This document shows, piece after piece, positions 22,273 to 23,457 of a DNA stretch of 23,457 nt (position 1 is its first letter; each line of letters begins with the position of its first letter). Below the pieces are notes generated by a model. It searched no databases. It was not told the DNA's origin and was given only the letters and a program-made list of their open reading frames with translations. This DNA is from an uncultured Clostridia bacterium (lineage in GTDB: Bacteria; Bacillota; Clostridia; Oscillospirales; Ruminococcaceae). The stretch is from NCBI GenBank assembly GCA_937892655.1, contig CALBJC010000045.1:1-23457 (forward strand), given 5' to 3'. Both the position numbers and the translations under genes were made by a program.

Positions 22273-22302
22273 TTTATATTTTATTGTTGACATACTAATC
22301 AA
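22273..22302 (-). promoter_or_regulatory. Possible rubrerythrin promoter
   Basis: On the minus strand TTGATT (22302-22297), 18 bases, TATAAA (22278-22273). It overlaps the -35 of the divergent plus-strand promoter, so the two would compete for polymerase. The region is AT-rich, and other hexamers are possible. Confidence 0.4.
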
Positions 22303-22315
22303 ATTGGAGTAAAAT
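22287..22315 (+). promoter_or_regulatory. Strong promoter of the radical SAM gene
   Basis: TTGACA (22287-22292), 17 bases, TAAAAT (22310-22315), with the transcript starting near 22322 and a short leader before AAGGAG (22337-22342) and the ATG at 22351. Confidence 0.75.
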
Positions 22316-22350
22316 ATAATTATCTATGAAAATAAAAAGGAGATTTCAAA

Positions 22351-23457
22351 ATGGATAAAAAGACATTGCTTTTAATATATCCCGACTTTCTTGAAGAAGA
22401 AAAGTTCAACCGTAAAAACCGCGGTAACTACAGCGAAGGTCTGGCTTCGATCTCTGCAGTATTAAAGCAGGGCGGTCACGATGTAAAGCTTTATCATCAG
22501 CTTTATATGCCTGACAAGGCTGAATTTATCGAAAACGTCAAGAAGTTTTCACCTGACGTTATCGGATTTTCAATGAGAACAACAGCTGTTCCTTACGTTA
22601 CAGAAATGGCTAAGTGGTTAAAAGAAGCCATGCCGCAGATCCCTGTAGCAGTTGGCGGCTACCACGCAATTTTAGTGCCTGAAGAATGTATCAAGATCGA
22701 CGGCATTGATATGGTAATCGTAGGCGAAGGCGAATACCCTTGGCTTGATTATATGAACGATTTAAGAGATGGTATAAAGAGAACTGACATCGAGAGCATC
22801 TTCTTTAAGACAGAAGACGGCGAGATTATCAAAAACCCTATCAGACCGCTTATTGAAGACCTCGATGAGCTTCCATTCCCTGACGTTGAGCTTTTTGATT
22901 TTGAAAATCTTGACCGTTCCAAGAACTTTACCGCAATGGTAATGCTTTCCCGTGGCTGTCTTTTCAGCTGCACCTACTGCGGCAACTCCCAGTTCCGCAA
23001 CATCTATCCCAATAAGCAGAAGTACTGCCGTTTCAGAAGCCCTGAAAAGGCAATTGAACTGCTGGAGCTTCTCCTTAAGAAGTATCCTTTCATCAAGTTC
23101 ATTGAGTTCCGTGATGCTATCTTCAACATGTACAAGGAATGGTTCTATGAATTCATGCCTATGTATATCGAGAAAATCCACCTTCCTTTCAACTGCAACC
23201 TCCGTTTCGACGTACTTGACGAGGAAATGGTAAAGATGCTCAAGGACGGCGGCTGCTATATGATTGACATCGGTCTTGAAAACGGTAATGAGGAATTCCG
23301 CCGCAAGTACCTCCACAGAAACATGAAGAATGACCATATGATTCAGGTTTCAAAGTGGTTCAGAAAGTACAAGATTACAGCGCTTACCTATAACATCGTC
23401 GGTTTACCCTATGAAACTCTCGAATTATCCCTTGAAACCGTCAAGCTTAATGCAAAG
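22351..23457 (+). CDS. B12-binding-type radical SAM protein (partial, C-terminus beyond window)
   Basis: An open reading frame of 369 codons that starts at ATG 22351 (AAGGAG 8 bases upstream) and is still open at the window edge. Residues about 1-140 look like the cobalamin-binding Rossmann domain of the COG1032 family (VIGFSMRTT, VAVGGYHAILVPEE, IVGEGEYPW), without a DxHxxG motif, as is common in this group. The radical SAM core starts with Cys203-x3-Cys207-x2-Cys210 (RGCLFSCTYCGN), which binds the 4Fe-4S cluster, followed by FIEFRDAIFN, NLRFDVLDEEMVKML, and IDIGLENGNEEF. Family members do methyl transfer, ring formation and other radical chemistry in cofactor, lipid or natural-product pathways; the substrate cannot be told from this fragment. 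It is the only plus-strand gene, divergent from rubrerythrin. Confidence 0.9.
   Translation, partial: MDKKTLLLIYPDFLEEEKFNRKNRGNYSEGLASISAVLKQGGHDVKLYHQLYMPDKAEFIENVKKFSPDVIGFSMRTTAVPYVTEMAKWLKEAMPQIPVAVGGYHAILVPEECIKIDGIDMVIVGEGEYPWLDYMNDLRDGIKRTDIESIFFKTEDGEIIKNPIRPLIEDLDELPFPDVELFDFENLDRSKNFTAMVMLSRGCLFSCTYCGNSQFRNIYPNKQKYCRFRSPEKAIELLELLLKKYPFIKFIEFRDAIFNMYKEWFYEFMPMYIEKIHLPFNCNLRFDVLDEEMVKMLKDGGCYMIDIGLENGNEEFRRKYLHRNMKNDHMIQVSKWFRKYKITALTYNIVGLPYETLELSLETVKLNAK

Noticed and set aside
22749..23337. Minus-strand ORFs of 74 and 191 codons at the right edge
   Set aside because: They are antisense shadows of the radical SAM gene, which has the promoter, ribosome binding site and conserved cysteine motif.

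Overview
The window looks like chromosome from an anaerobic, low- to mid-GC Bacillota of the class Clostridia, most likely a Ruminococcus/Oscillospiraceae-type gut bacterium. This rests on a Gram-positive dcw (division and cell wall) cluster with MraZ, FtsL and a PASTA-tailed class B PBP, a MurE with the meso-diaminopimelate signature DNPRNEDP, DivIVA, a SigH-like sigma factor, an oxygen-sensitive class I fumarase subunit, rubrerythrin, and strong AGGAG-type ribosome binding sites. The genus is inference. Nearly everything is on the minus strand, so transcription runs from high to low coordinates.

Layout from high to low coordinates. At 22351-23457 (+) lies the start of a cobalamin-binding-type radical SAM gene that runs off the window. 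It is divergent from a rubrerythrin-enolase pair (22202-20342, -), which ends in a strong terminator. The 357-bp gap 19985-20341 holds that terminator, a LexA-box-like palindrome, a small hairpin, the mraZ promoter and three GTGGTA repeats spaced exactly 21 bp apart (probable MraZ operator). Then comes the dcw operon: mraZ, rsmH, ftsL, (150-bp gap with a long hairpin), ftsI-like PBP, murE, murF, mraY, ftsW, murG, murA, ftsQ, and, behind its own promoter, ftsZ. murD, murC and ftsA are not present. Together these genes make UDP-MurNAc-peptide, lipid I and lipid II, and the septal synthase and Z-ring that use them.

Below ftsZ are a bidirectional terminator, a long corA leader, corA, divIVA (with ten 11-residue coiled-coil repeats), a fumarase beta subunit without its alpha partner, a MATE exporter, a SigH-like sigma factor, a double zinc-ribbon protein and a DUF1858 redox-disulfide protein. 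The last 96 bases hold an unexplained structured intergenic sequence.

The most interesting element is the corA leader (about 5627-5486). It carries an apparently unannotated 21-codon ORF beginning Met-Ser-Pro-Asp-Pro, and four RNA segments that can pair 1:2, 2:3 and 3:4, with segment 4 overlapping the corA ribosome binding site and segment 1 lying inside leader codons 2-4. This has the architecture of the enterobacterial mgtL leader (which begins Met-Glu-Pro-Asp-Pro), where ribosome destabilisation at Pro/acidic codons senses low magnesium. Here it would be a Clostridia counterpart acting on a CorA-family transporter.
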